Notes: generated by a model not told the origin, from the letters alone. A stretch of DNA of 64,000 nucleotides from Flammeovirga kamogawensis (GCF_018736065.1 NZ_CP076128.1:744001-808000); one strand, 5' to 3'; positions 8,201-17,055 are shown, counted from the stretch's first letter. Program-made: numbers and translations.

Positions 8201-10003
8201 ATGAAAGGTTTTCTTAAAACAACTTTTGCAGTTGTTGTGGGTATATGCTTGTTTACAGGAATATTTTTTGTCGGTGGACTTGTATTCTTTGTTGGTCTTG
8301 CGGCATCAACAAGTAGTTCTCAGCCAGTTACCATTGATCAACATTCTGTATTAGAATTAAAATTATCTCAACAAATTGCTGAAATAGGAGAAGTAGATCC
8401 TTTTGAGTCTTTAAACTCAAGTTATTTCCCATCCAAAGGATCGGCAAGTCTCCATGAATATTTAGACATTATTAATAAAGCAGCGGCAGATGATAATATA
8501 TCTGGTATCTATCTTAAAGGAGGTTATTTTGGTGGTAGCATGCCAATGGCTGTAGAAATTCGTGCGGCTTTAAAAGCTTTTAAAAGTGAGGGTAAATTTA
8601 TTTACGCTTACGCTGATAATATTTCAGAAGCTGGATATTACATTATTTCAGAGGCAGATAAAATTTATTTAAACCCAATCGGTGATTTAGAGTTTAATGG
8701 TTTGTCTTCTGAAATACTATATTGGAAAGACTTTTTTAAGAAGATTGGTGTTGAACCTGAAGTTTTTAGAGTAGGTAAATATAAGAGTGCTGTAGAACCA
8801 TTTATGACTAATAAAATGAGTTCTGCCAATAAAGAACAAATTTCATCTTATCTAAATAGCCTGAACGATATTTATTTACAAGGTGTAAGTGATTCAAGAG
8901 GTATTGCAGTTGAAGAGTTGAAAGAAATTTCTAATAAAATGAAAATTCGTTCGTCTGAAGATGCTTTAGCCTTAAAGTTTGTAGATGAACTTACTTATGA
9001 AGATGAAGTAACAACGCAATTAGCAAGTGAACTTGATTTAGAAGATAGTAATGATATTTCTTTTGTGAAGTACAACAAATACAAAGATGTTACAGATCCT
9101 AGATCAAGACAATTAGGTGAAGGAAAAGTTGTTGTTCTTTCTGCAGAAGGGGAAATAATTTATGGAAAAGCAGAAGGTGGATCGAAAGCTATAGCTAATG
9201 TCGACCTTGTAAAAGAAATAAATGATTTAGCAGATGATGATGATGTAGATGCAGTTGTATTAAGAGTAAACTCACCAGGTGGAAGTGCTTTATCATCTGA
9301 TATTATTTGGAGAGCTGTTCAAAATTTAAAAAAGAAAAAACCTGTAGTAGCTTCAATGTCTACTTATGCAGCATCTGGAGGGTATTATATCTCTATGGGG
9401 TGTGATAAAATTGTTGCTTATCCAAATACAATAACTGGATCTATCGGAATTTTTGGACTAGGTTTTAATCCTTCAGAATTAATGCAAAAGAAATTAGGTA
9501 TCAAAAGCTATGCAGTTAGCACTGGCGAGTTTTCTAATTTCCAATCTATGCTAGATGATTTTTCTGATGAAGATTTCGATATTATTCAAAAATCTGTTGA
9601 GAAAGGATACAAGGTATTCACATCAAAAGCTGCCGAAGGTCGTCATATGAAAATAGACGATTTATTAGCTGTTGCTCAAGGTAGAGTTTGGACAGGTATT
9701 CAAGCTAAAAAAGTAGGTTTGGTAGATGAGTTGGGTGGTTATAATGAAGCGATTAAAATCGCGGCTGATCTTGCAGGGTTAGAAGAAGGTGATTATAAAG
9801 TCAAATATCTACCTGGTGAAGTAGATTTCTTCCAAGAAATTTTAAAAGGAATGGATATGGAAGTACAATCTAGAGTAAAACAAGCTGTACTTGGAGAATA
9901 CTCAATCAAAATGGATAAGCTGACTAATTGGATGCAATCTTTGCAAGGTGTTCAAGCAGCAATTCCATACTACGAGGAAATTGAAGGGTTTGAAAGACCA
10001 TAA
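8201..10003 (+). CDS. sppA: Signal peptide peptidase SppA, 67 kDa type
   Basis: A membrane-anchored serine protease that degrades leftover signal peptides in the periplasmic face of the inner membrane. The 600-residue length fits the long two-repeat form (E. coli 618). One N-terminal transmembrane helix spans residues about 7-34. Each half has a ClpP-like fold. The catalytic dyad is K195 (in VGKYKSAVEPF, first repeat) and S392 (in YAASGGYYIS, second repeat), as in E. coli SppA where Lys and Ser come from different repeats. NSPGGSALSSD and ITGSIGIFG are further family blocks. Start is ATG at 8201. It is a single gene followed by its own terminator. Confidence 0.95.
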   Translation: MKGFLKTTFAVVVGICLFTGIFFVGGLVFFVGLAASTSSSQPVTIDQHSVLELKLSQQIAEIGEVDPFESLNSSYFPSKGSASLHEYLDIINKAAADDNISGIYLKGGYFGGSMPMAVEIRAALKAFKSEGKFIYAYADNISEAGYYIISEADKIYLNPIGDLEFNGLSSEILYWKDFFKKIGVEPEVFRVGKYKSAVEPFMTNKMSSANKEQISSYLNSLNDIYLQGVSDSRGIAVEELKEISNKMKIRSSEDALALKFVDELTYEDEVTTQLASELDLEDSNDISFVKYNKYKDVTDPRSRQLGEGKVVVLSAEGEIIYGKAEGGSKAIANVDLVKEINDLADDDDVDAVVLRVNSPGGSALSSDIIWRAVQNLKKKKPVVASMSTYAASGGYYISMGCDKIVAYPNTITGSIGIFGLGFNPSELMQKKLGIKSYAVSTGEFSNFQSMLDDFSDEDFDIIQKSVEKGYKVFTSKAAEGRHMKIDDLLAVAQGRVWTGIQAKKVGLVDELGGYNEAIKIAADLAGLEEGDYKVKYLPGEVDFFQEILKGMDMEVQSRVKQAVLGEYSIKMDKLTNWMQSLQGVQAAIPYYEEIEGFERP

Positions 10004-10028
10004 TTGATCTGATATCAAACTCCAAAAA

Positions 10029-10070
10029 TAAACAGCCACAGATTATTATTTAATTTGTGGCTGTTTTCTT
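10029..10070 (+). terminator. Bidirectional terminator after sppA
   Basis: A 12-base stem AAACAGCCACAG / TTGTGGCTGTTT (one mismatch or wobble) is followed by T-rich sequence on the plus strand and by an A-tract side that also serves the convergent gene ending at 10072. Confidence 0.85.
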
Positions 10071-10071
10071 T

Positions 10072-10707
10072 TTATAGAATATGTAAGTTGAGATCAATAA
10101 ATTGGTAAATCTCATCTACAGTGAAAATGTCGAATAATTTTTCAGAAGTAATAAGCCTCGGACCTCTGTTATCAATGGTAACAGCAAGTCTATCTTTTAG
10201 CATATTATTTAAATAAGGTTCAGTTATATCCCAATTACTTTGGTAGCTTAAATCTGCCAATAAATTATTTTGTTCTTTTTCTTCAGATTCTATAGGAGAT
10301 ATAGTATCAAAAGGGTAGTGCTTATCAAGTAAAAGTTTATAAATTCTATTTACTTCGATAACCGCACTTGTATCTTGATTTAAATAATTAAGCATTGCTT
10401 TAAACCATAATAAACCTGTGAAATCTTTATTGTCACTAATGATGATAACATTGTACCAATAGCTATTAAGATTTTTGGCTAAGATTTCCATGAATACGCC
10501 AACTACCCAAGTTTTTTTTGTTCTATGCTTCTCGTAACCTTTTCTTTTAATGTCTTTTAATGATTGCTCTAAAGCCTGAAGAATATCATGTTTTAGGTCA
10601 TCAATAAATATATCTGTAGAAGGAAAGTGTTCTTTAGCATTTTTTTGCCATGCATTAAATATTGATTGCCCTTTCTCTGGTAAATTTAATAGAGGTGATA
10701 TATCCAT
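10072..10707 (-). CDS. Hypothetical protein, 211 residues
   Basis: No family was recognised. It is a soluble-looking protein without signal peptide or membrane segment. Visible features are a basic stretch at about residues 54-68 (KDIKRKGYEKHRTKKTW), a hydrophobic VVGVFMEILAKNL, and a C-terminal RGPRLITSEKLFDIFTVDEIYQFIDL that looks like an ordered helical end. The start at ATG 10707 is supported by a -7 element (TATTTTTG, minus strand, 10734-10727) that would place transcription start about 14 bases upstream. It converges on sppA and shares its terminator. Codon use looks like that of its neighbours. Confidence 0.75.
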   Translation of the reverse strand: MDISPLLNLPEKGQSIFNAWQKNAKEHFPSTDIFIDDLKHDILQALEQSLKDIKRKGYEKHRTKKTWVVGVFMEILAKNLNSYWYNVIIISDNKDFTGLLWFKAMLNYLNQDTSAVIEVNRIYKLLLDKHYPFDTISPIESEEKEQNNLLADLSYQSNWDITEPYLNNMLKDRLAVTIDNRGPRLITSEKLFDIFTVDEIYQFIDLNLHIL

Positions 10708-11121
10708 AATTAATAATGATTTTCTACAAAAATACGTGTATTATCTTATTAATACTTGATTTAAATTTAGATGTGTCAATAATTCATGATAATATAATTT
10801 ATTTAATAAGTAGAATGAATTAAAAATGGCCCATTTATGCTTTACAGTTGATATTAATACGCAATTATGAATTTATCATAACTACGTAAATGAGATTTAA
10901 GAGAATAAATTTAAAATTAAAAATAGTTAGGTACGCTATTTATTAAGGTGTATGGAATGAATTTTACAAATCCTTTGTTATTAGGTTAGCTAGTAGAAAT
11001 TTATACTTTTTCAAGAATAACATTCATTGAAAATACAACTTATAGTAAAACTTTTCATAACGGTATATCTGTTGTTATATTGTTATTAGATAATTTCTTT
11101 ACTGATACCCATTATACTAAT
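10708..11121. other. Intergenic region between divergent genes
   Basis: About 410 A/T-rich bases. Apart from the minus-strand -7 element at 10727-10734, no strong signal was found. A 14-codon plus-strand ORF near 10826 was judged to be chance. The upstream TTG at 11080 extends the next gene's frame by 14 codons but has no support. Confidence 0.5.
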
Positions 11122-12036
11122 ATGAAAAATACTTTCTCATATTCTGATCACCTAACTCGGTTTATAGAACGCATATATGAAATAAAGGAGAGTCACAATA
11201 TCCAGATATCCCAAGCTGAATTAAAAGCAACTGCTTTAGAAATGGGATTAACTGATTTTGAGTGGGATCAAATGCAAGACCTCTTCACGTCTCACTTTTC
11301 AAGAGCGATGAGTTATCACAAGTATAAAAATTGGGATGATGCAATCAGCGAGTTAGATCAAGCATTAACCATTAATCCCTTTGATGAAAAAACTCTATTC
11401 CTAATGTCATCTTGCTATGCAAACAGGTATTATGAAGGAGAAGAGAGAGAGGATAGAGAAAAATCAATTTTATTTGCCAACAAAACACTAGAAGTTAATC
11501 CACTTGATCAAAAAGCACTACAATTATTAAGTTCTTTAAAGAAAGAAGCTCGACAAAGAAAAATAATTGAAAGAGAATCTATAAAAACATTAGTAGTTGC
11601 ATGTTCATTTGGAGCAATAATTTTTACTGCATTAGCATATTTATCTTTTTCAAATACGTTAATGACAAGCGCTATTCCTTTTGAAACTGCAAGAGCATCT
11701 GTAGATTTAAAAACAAATGAATTTACCCCAGATGTAGAGTATCAGAATGCAAGTATAGATCATGAAAACAGTTATTTTTACCTTACAGAAAATGTAATTA
11801 AAGTATTTGAAAGAAAAGCAGCATTAGTTTTACAAGGAAAGTTTTCTGAGAGAAATAATGCAGGTGTATCTGTAAGATGGAAAGATATAGAAGGTAATAT
11901 TGTTCATTCAGAACATTTTACTCCTCAGTATTTAAATGATATCAAAGACCCAATAAATGATAAGTTTAAATTGATCAGGTTCTTAGAGTCTGAAAAAGCA
12001 ATTGCTATTGCTAAAGTACATATAGTGATTGATTAG
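11122..12036 (+). CDS. TPR-containing single-pass membrane protein of unknown function
   Basis: Translated from ATG 11122 it gives 304 residues. A TTG at 11080 would add 14 residues but they look non-coding. Residues about 20-60 are helical and resemble a short N-terminal domain (ISQAELKATALEMGLTDFEWDQM). About 70-150 hold two or three tetratricopeptide-like repeats (AMSYHKYKNWDDAISELDQALTINPFDEKT; SILFANKTLEVNPLDQKALQLL). One transmembrane helix follows at about 166-188 (TLVVACSFGAIIFTALAYLSF), then an outward beta-rich domain of about 110 residues. The topology suggests a cytoplasmic TPR scaffold linked to a periplasmic domain. Partner and role are unknown. Confidence 0.8.
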   Translation: MKNTFSYSDHLTRFIERIYEIKESHNIQISQAELKATALEMGLTDFEWDQMQDLFTSHFSRAMSYHKYKNWDDAISELDQALTINPFDEKTLFLMSSCYANRYYEGEEREDREKSILFANKTLEVNPLDQKALQLLSSLKKEARQRKIIERESIKTLVVACSFGAIIFTALAYLSFSNTLMTSAIPFETARASVDLKTNEFTPDVEYQNASIDHENSYFYLTENVIKVFERKAALVLQGKFSERNNAGVSVRWKDIEGNIVHSEHFTPQYLNDIKDPINDKFKLIRFLESEKAIAIAKVHIVID

Positions 12037-12169
12037 TTTACTGTTAAACATTAAGCCTAATTATTAATAATTGTATCATTTTTATAAAAAATTGCACCCG
12101 TTTTTGTGTTAAATGGATGTAAAAGTCTACATAAACCTATTATTTTGATGAGATTTTTAAGTAAATGTG

Positions 12170-12198
12170 TTGAAATAGCAAATTAACCGTTACTTTTG
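12170..12198 (+). promoter_or_regulatory. Promoter of purL
   Basis: TTG at 12170-12172, an 18-base spacer, and TACTTTTG at 12191-12198 give a near-perfect Bacteroidota promoter. Transcription would start near 12205, about 30 bases before the ATG. No purine riboswitch fold was seen in so short a leader. Confidence 0.65.
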
Positions 12199-12235
12199 AG
12201 GGCATTATTGGGCAGTTGAAATCAATTACGCAAAA

Positions 12236-15200
12236 ATGGTACTCTTTTTTCGAGGCAATACAAACAACGTATTCGCAGTACACGCCGAACAGGCGCTTCC
12301 AAAAGAAAATTTAGAAAAACTTTCTTGGTTATTCGGCAACGCTACGTTGTGCGAAGAAAATTCTTTAGACGGCTGGTTTACAGGACCCCGTAAAGAAATG
12401 TTGACTCCTTGGAGTACAAATGCAGTAGAGATCACACAAAACATGGGTATAGAAGGATTAATCCGTATTGAAGAATTTCTTCATGTGGAATCTGAAAAAT
12501 CTGCTGATTTTGATCCTATGTTACAAGCATTGTATGAAGGACTAGATAGTTCAATCTATACAATTGATGTCGAACCTGAACCTATCCGTCATATTGAAGA
12601 TATTGTATCTTACAATAAGGAGGAAGGATTAGCTTTAAGTGATGATGAGGTAAGCTACTTACAAGAAGTAAGTGTTAAACTGAAACGTCCTTTAACTGAT
12701 TCTGAAGTTTATGGATTTGCTCAAGTTAATTCTGAGCATTGTAGACATAAAATCTTTAACGGAATATTTGTGATTGATGGTGAAGAAAAACCTACATCGC
12801 TTTTCCAGTTAATTAAAAAGACTTCAAAAGAAGCACCTGATAATATCGTATCAGCGTATTCTGATAATGTGGCCTTTATTAAAGGACCTGTTTCAGAACA
12901 ATTTGCTCCTGTAACTCAAGATAAACCGGATTTCTTTGAAACAAAAGATTTCGAATCGGTTATCTCTTTAAAAGCAGAAACACATAACTTCCCAACTACT
13001 GTAGAACCATTTAATGGTGCAGCAACTGGATCTGGTGGTGAAATCAGAGACAGGGTTGCAGGTGGTAAAGGTTCTATGCCTTTAGCAGGTACAGCAGTGT
13101 ACATGACATCGTACTCTCGTTTAGAAGAGAACAAACGTCAGTGGGAGCAAGGAATGGAAGAAAGACCATGGTTGTACCAAACACCAATGGAAATTCTTAT
13201 AAAAGCATCTAATGGAGCATCTGATTTTGGTAACAAATTCGGTATGCCTTTAATCACAGGTTCAGTACTTACTTTTGAACACGAAGAAGCCGATAAAAAG
13301 CACGGTTTTGACAAAGTAATTATGATGGCTGGTGGTATTGGTTATGCAAAAAATAGAGATGCATTAAAAGATACACCTGAAAAAGGAGATAAAGTTGTTG
13401 TAATGGGTGGTGATAACTACCGTATTGGTATGGGCGGTGGCGCCGTATCTTCTGTTGCAACAGGTGAATTCTCTAACTCTATTGAGCTTAATGCAATTCA
13501 ACGTTCGAATCCAGAAATGCAAAAACGTGTGTACAATGCTGTACGTGCGATGGCAGAAAGTGACGAGAACCCAATTGTATTGATTCATGATCATGGCGCA
13601 GGTGGACATTTAAACTGTTTATCTGAACTTGTAGAAGAAACAGGTGCTAGAATTGATGTTGATAAATTACCTGTTGGTGATCCGACATTATCTGGGAAAG
13701 AAATTGTTGGTAACGAATCTCAAGAAAGAATGGGATTGGTTATTAATGAAAAAGATATTGAAACTTTACATCGTGTATCAGATCGTGAACGTGCTCCATT
13801 CTACGTAGTAGGTGAGACAACTGGCGATATGCAATTCACTTTTAAAGATTCTAAAACAGGAGAAGCTCCAATTGATATGCCTTTAGAGTATATGTTTGGT
13901 AAAGCTCCTAAAACAATCATGAAAGATACTAGTATTGCACCTAACTTCTCTGAAATAGAAGTAGAGGCGACAAAAGTACATGAGTATCTAAATGATGTTT
14001 TACAACTTGAATCTGTTGCATCAAAAGATTGGTTAACAAATAAAGTAGACCGTTCTGTAACAGGTAGAGTAGCAAAACAACAAACTGCAGGCGCATTACA
14101 GTTACCTTTAAATAACGTGTCTGTTATGGCATGTGATTTTAGAGGGAAGTCTGGTATTGCAACTACAATAGGGCACGCTCCTGTAGCGGCAATGATTGAT
14201 CCTGCAGCTGGTTCTAAAATTGCTATTGCAGAATCTTTAACTAACCTAATTTGGGCACCACTTGCTCATGGTTTAACAAGTATATCACTTTCAGCAAACT
14301 GGATGTGGCCTTGTAAAAACGAAGGTGAAGATGCTCGTTTATATAAAGCAGTAGAAGCTTGTTCAGAATTTGCAATTGAGTTAGGAGTTAATATCCCTAC
14401 AGGAAAGGATTCACTTTCTATGACTCAAAAGTATGGTGATGAAAAAGTGTATTCTCCTGGTACAGTAATTATATCTACTGTAGGTGAAGTTGATGATCTT
14501 AAGAAAGTAGTCGAACCTGTAGCAAAAGTTGGTAAGAAATTAGTTTATATCGATTTAGCTCAAGACGGTTACGAATTAGGTGGTTCTACACTTGCTCAAG
14601 TATTAAATAAAGTAGGTACTAAGGTATCTTCTGTTCAAGATGCTAAATACTTCTCAACTGCTTTCGAAACAATTCAAGCATTAATTAAAGAAGGTCAAAT
14701 AGTATCAGGTCATGATGTTTCTGCTGGTGGTTTATTAACTGCTATCTTAGAAATGACTTTCCCAGAACAAAATATTGCATATAATGTAGATTTATCAGAT
14801 TTAAATTCTGATAGTCTTACAAATGTATTGTTCTCAGAAACTGCATCTGTAATATTCCAGGTAGAAGACGAAGCTGTAGCAACTAAAGCTTTAGATGCTG
14901 CTAATGTTAAGTATTCAGTTATTGGTGAAGCAGTAGAAGGTACAAATACAACAGTTGCATTCAATGGTACTAACTTATCATTTGATGTTGCAGCTTTACG
15001 TGACGTATGGTATAAGACTTCTTATTTATTAGATAGACAACAAAGTGGAAGTGATTTAGCTAAGGAACGTTATGATTCTTATAAAAATGCACCACTTCAT
15101 TACACATTCCCTAAAGGGTTTGAAGGTAAACTATCAGATTATAAGATAGATGCTGATAGAAAAGAACGTACAGGTGTTAAAGCCGCTATTATTCGTGAGA

Positions 15201-15943
15201 AAGGTGTAAATGGCGATCGTGAGATGGCTTATTCTATGCACTTAGCTGGTTTTGATGTAAAAGACGTTCATATGACAGATTTAATTGCTGGCCGTGAAGA
15301 TCTTACAGATGTTAATCTTATCGTTTTTGTTGGTGGTTTCTCAAATTCAGATGTTTTAGGTTCAGCTAAGGGCTGGGCAGGGGCATTCTTATATAATGAG
15401 AAGGCAAAACAAGCATTAGATAACTTCTATGCAAGAGAAGATACATTAAGTTTAGGTGTATGTAATGGTTGTCAGTTAATGATTGAATTAGGTTTAGTGA
15501 CGAAAGGTCATGATCAAAAACCTAAGATGTTACATAACGAATCTCATAAATTTGAATCAGGTTTTGTGAATATTGAAATTCCACAAAACGAAACAGTGAT
15601 GTTAAGTTCTTTATCAAATACTCGTTTAGGTGTGTGGATTGCACATGGTGAGGGTAAATTTGATCTTCCTTACGGAGAAGAAAAATATAACATTGTTGGA
15701 AAGTATGGATATGAATCTTATCCTGCAAACCCTAATGGTTCAGCTTATAATGCTTCAGCTTTAGCTTCTGATGATGGTAGACATTTAGTGATGATGCCTC
15801 ACTTAGAGCGTGCTATTTTCCCTTGGAACTGGGCACATTACCCAGAAGATAGAAAAGGTAATGATGAAGTATCTCCATGGATTGAAGCTTTTGTTAATGC
15901 TAAAAATTGGGTTGCTGAAAAAGTAGGTCAATTAGAAGCTTAA
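12236..15943 (+). CDS. purL: Phosphoribosylformylglycinamidine synthase, single-chain
   Basis: This is the fourth step of purine synthesis: FGAR + glutamine + ATP to FGAM. At 1235 residues it is the large fused form (E. coli 1295) in which the PurL synthetase and PurQ glutaminase are one chain, so no separate purS or purQ is needed. The N-terminal PurS-like and linker part is about 1-200. The two-fold repeated AIR-synthase-like body follows, with KAETHNFPTTVEPFNGAATGSGGEIRD as the substrate and ATP block. The C-terminal class I glutaminase has the triad C1076 (GVCNGCQ), H1189 and E1191 (MPHLERAIFP). Start is ATG at 12236, just after a strong promoter. Confidence 0.97.
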   Translation: MVLFFRGNTNNVFAVHAEQALPKENLEKLSWLFGNATLCEENSLDGWFTGPRKEMLTPWSTNAVEITQNMGIEGLIRIEEFLHVESEKSADFDPMLQALYEGLDSSIYTIDVEPEPIRHIEDIVSYNKEEGLALSDDEVSYLQEVSVKLKRPLTDSEVYGFAQVNSEHCRHKIFNGIFVIDGEEKPTSLFQLIKKTSKEAPDNIVSAYSDNVAFIKGPVSEQFAPVTQDKPDFFETKDFESVISLKAETHNFPTTVEPFNGAATGSGGEIRDRVAGGKGSMPLAGTAVYMTSYSRLEENKRQWEQGMEERPWLYQTPMEILIKASNGASDFGNKFGMPLITGSVLTFEHEEADKKHGFDKVIMMAGGIGYAKNRDALKDTPEKGDKVVVMGGDNYRIGMGGGAVSSVATGEFSNSIELNAIQRSNPEMQKRVYNAVRAMAESDENPIVLIHDHGAGGHLNCLSELVEETGARIDVDKLPVGDPTLSGKEIVGNESQERMGLVINEKDIETLHRVSDRERAPFYVVGETTGDMQFTFKDSKTGEAPIDMPLEYMFGKAPKTIMKDTSIAPNFSEIEVEATKVHEYLNDVLQLESVASKDWLTNKVDRSVTGRVAKQQTAGALQLPLNNVSVMACDFRGKSGIATTIGHAPVAAMIDPAAGSKIAIAESLTNLIWAPLAHGLTSISLSANWMWPCKNEGEDARLYKAVEACSEFAIELGVNIPTGKDSLSMTQKYGDEKVYSPGTVIISTVGEVDDLKKVVEPVAKVGKKLVYIDLAQDGYELGGSTLAQVLNKVGTKVSSVQDAKYFSTAFETIQALIKEGQIVSGHDVSAGGLLTAILEMTFPEQNIAYNVDLSDLNSDSLTNVLFSETASVIFQVEDEAVATKALDAANVKYSVIGEAVEGTNTTVAFNGTNLSFDVAALRDVWYKTSYLLDRQQSGSDLAKERYDSYKNAPLHYTFPKGFEGKLSDYKIDADRKERTGVKAAIIREKGVNGDREMAYSMHLAGFDVKDVHMTDLIAGREDLTDVNLIVFVGGFSNSDVLGSAKGWAGAFLYNEKAKQALDNFYAREDTLSLGVCNGCQLMIELGLVTKGHDQKPKMLHNESHKFESGFVNIEIPQNETVMLSSLSNTRLGVWIAHGEGKFDLPYGEEKYNIVGKYGYESYPANPNGSAYNASALASDDGRHLVMMPHLERAIFPWNWAHYPEDRKGNDEVSPWIEAFVNAKNWVAEKVGQLEA

Positions 15944-15958
15944 TATTAAGTTAAATAT

Positions 15959-15995
15959 AAAAAAACCTTTTGATGATTATCATTAAGAGGTTTTT
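15959..15995. terminator. Bidirectional terminator between purL and a 37-codon ORF
   Basis: An imperfect stem pairs AAAAAACCTTTT with AAGAGGTTTTTT, with a T-run on both strands. On the minus strand one arm includes the stop codon of the small ORF ending at 15983. Confidence 0.75.
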
Positions 15996-16096
15996 TTATG
16001 ACCATTCTTTTTTAGAGCCTTATTTCCTTTTCCTTGGTCTTTTTGCTTGTAGATTAGAAAATAAAACATCATGATTAATATTAATATTTCTCCCAT
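15983..16096 (-). CDS. Small single-pass membrane protein (37 residues)
   Basis: A leftward ORF of 37 codons plus stop, from ATG 16096. The N-terminal 16 residues are strongly hydrophobic (MGEILILIMMFYFLIY) and the rest is basic and polar (KQKDQGKGNKALKKNGHKK), the classic pattern of a tiny membrane protein with a cytoplasmic tail. Its stop lies inside a bidirectional intrinsic terminator, the same layout as other leftward genes in this window (scpB, the NlpC/P60 gene). That supports its being a real transcribed gene. The function is unknown. No clear promoter was found upstream. Confidence 0.55.
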   Translation of the reverse strand: MGEILILIMMFYFLIYKQKDQGKGNKALKKNGHKKTS

Positions 16097-16369
16097 GTTC
16101 TAAGTTTTATGATTTATTTTCTTTTTTAACCAAGGTCTAAATTCCAAATATAAAGTGCCAATAATGAAACTATTAACTCATTCAATTTGATTAATGTTTG
16201 AATTAAAACTATTTATTGTTTGATAACGAAGATTCACTTCATAAAGTTTTAATTTATTGTCTGATAAACGTTAATTAGTTTAATCAACTGATACAATAAG
16301 AGGTTTAATTATTTAATAAATTGAAAAGCTATATTGTTTATTTATATTCATTCTAAAAAAAATGTTAAA

Positions 16370-16377
16370 TACATTTG
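16370..16377 (+). promoter_or_regulatory. -7 element of a short transcription unit
   Basis: TACATTTG matches the -7 consensus fully. It lies 25 bases before the 29-codon ORF at 16402 and predicts a start near 16384. The -33 region is not convincing. Confidence 0.45.
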
Positions 16378-16401
16378 TACATATCAAAATTAAAAAATAA
16401 T

Positions 16402-16491
16402 ATGTTGTTCACACACAAAAATATAGATACACCACAATTAATTCTTAGCGTAAGCAGAGAAGGTGTAACTCTTATGAGAGTGTTTGGATAG
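16402..16491 (+). CDS. 29-codon ORF within the putative leader
   Basis: ATG at 16402, stop TAG at 16489-16491, preceded by an A-rich stretch suitable as a Bacteroidota ribosome-binding region. The peptide starts MLFTHKNIDTPQ and ends LMRVFG; it has no signal peptide or membrane segment. The stop is 19 bases before the terminator stem, a layout seen for leader peptides. It may equally be non-coding sequence of a structured RNA. Confidence 0.35.
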   Translation: MLFTHKNIDTPQLILSVSREGVTLMRVFG

Positions 16492-16510
16492 ATTATATAT
16501 TTATATAGTG

Positions 16511-16550
16511 AAAAGGTCCGGATACTCAATGTATTCGGACCTTTTTTTTG
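16511..16550 (+). terminator. Strong intrinsic terminator
   Basis: A 14-pair stem (one G-U) with core GGTCCG / CGGACC, a 7-base loop and an 8-base T-run, standing between the 29-codon ORF and two further small ORFs. It is one of the strongest terminators in the window although no sizeable gene precedes it. Confidence 0.9.
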
Positions 16551-16575
16551 TTTCACATTTTAAACTTTAAAAGCA

Positions 16576-16683
16576 ATGTCTTTTATCAAAAAACAAGAAG
16601 CCGCAATAGGCTATCGTAGTGTATGGAATCAATTTTTAGCTCGTCCAAAATTTCAGAAAAAACGAGTTCAATTTAACACTTAG
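16576..16683 (+). CDS. Small basic protein (35 residues)
   Basis: ATG at 16576, TAG at 16681-16683. The peptide has KKQEAAIGYRSVWNQFL followed by a basic end (RPKFQKKRVQF). It carries nine or ten Lys/Arg residues and no membrane segment. It sits 26 bases after the terminator and 12 bases before the next ORF, so the two probably share a message. No family was recognised. Confidence 0.45.
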   Translation: MSFIKKQEAAIGYRSVWNQFLARPKFQKKRVQFNT

Positions 16684-16695
16684 AACATTATTAAA

Positions 16696-17001
16696 ATGAA
16701 AAATTTATTTAAACTATCTTGTATAGTAGTCCTCAGTTTGTTGGGAAGCTATTTCTACATGAGTGAACATTTTGTTGCACTTATGCAAACCGCATTATAC
16801 TTATTAGGTACAATTCTAATAGTTGTTTTGCCTTTTATCTTATTCGACAAAAAGTCGTTAGATAAACCAAAAGAAAATAAAACAATAGAGAGAGAGAAAG
16901 CACATGAAGAATTTGTGAAAACACTCCAAACAACTCTATTAGAAAAAGGTGAAAAAGAATCTATCTACATGTCAATCTACAAAGTAGATAATTCACCTTA
17001 A
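16696..17001 (+). CDS. Small two-helix membrane protein, 101 residues
   Basis: Two hydrophobic segments at residues about 4-22 (FKLSCIVVLSLLGSYFYM) and 31-50 (MQTALYLLGTILIVVLPFILF) are followed by a charged tail of 50 residues rich in Lys and Glu (SLDKPKENKTIEREKAHEEFVKTL). The tail is probably helical and cytoplasmic. No family was recognised. It follows the 35-codon ORF closely and has its own terminator, so the pair forms a small operon downstream of the putative leader RNA. Confidence 0.7.
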   Translation: MKNLFKLSCIVVLSLLGSYFYMSEHFVALMQTALYLLGTILIVVLPFILFDKKSLDKPKENKTIEREKAHEEFVKTLQTTLLEKGEKESIYMSIYKVDNSP

Positions 17002-17015
17002 TTTAGATTTAGCTT

Positions 17016-17045
17016 GAGGCAGTTTATTCACTGCCTCTTTTTTTT
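17016..17045 (+). terminator. Intrinsic terminator
   Basis: Perfect 8-base stem GAGGCAGT / ACTGCCTC, 6-base loop and 8-base T-run, 14 bases after the stop of the 101-residue gene. Confidence 0.9.
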
Positions 17046-17055
17046 ATATAAATAT

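Larger units (their letters stand above)
16384..16550 (+). ncRNA. Possible structured small RNA or leader ending in a strong terminator
   Basis: From the predicted start near 16384 to the T-run at 16549 lies a unit of about 165 bases. TACACC (16428-16433) pairs with GGTGTA (16462-16467) around a small CTTAGCGTAAG hairpin. ACTCT/AGAGT forms a further hairpin at about 16469-16481. A 14-pair terminator closes the unit. It also contains a 29-codon ORF. No known RNA family was recognised. Promoter, fold and terminator positions suggest either an independent small RNA or an attenuator leader for the genes that follow. Confidence 0.4.

Noticed and set aside
10826-10870. A 14-codon ORF in the gap before the TPR gene
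   Set aside because: Too short, no promoter or terminator of its own.
12226-12444. Minus-strand ORF over the start of purL
   Set aside because: Shadow of purL; no motif, and purL has a strong promoter and conserved start.
16365-16556. A 63-codon minus-strand ORF
   Set aside because: It runs through the strong terminator and opposite the putative leader RNA; its product is low-complexity and has no known pattern.
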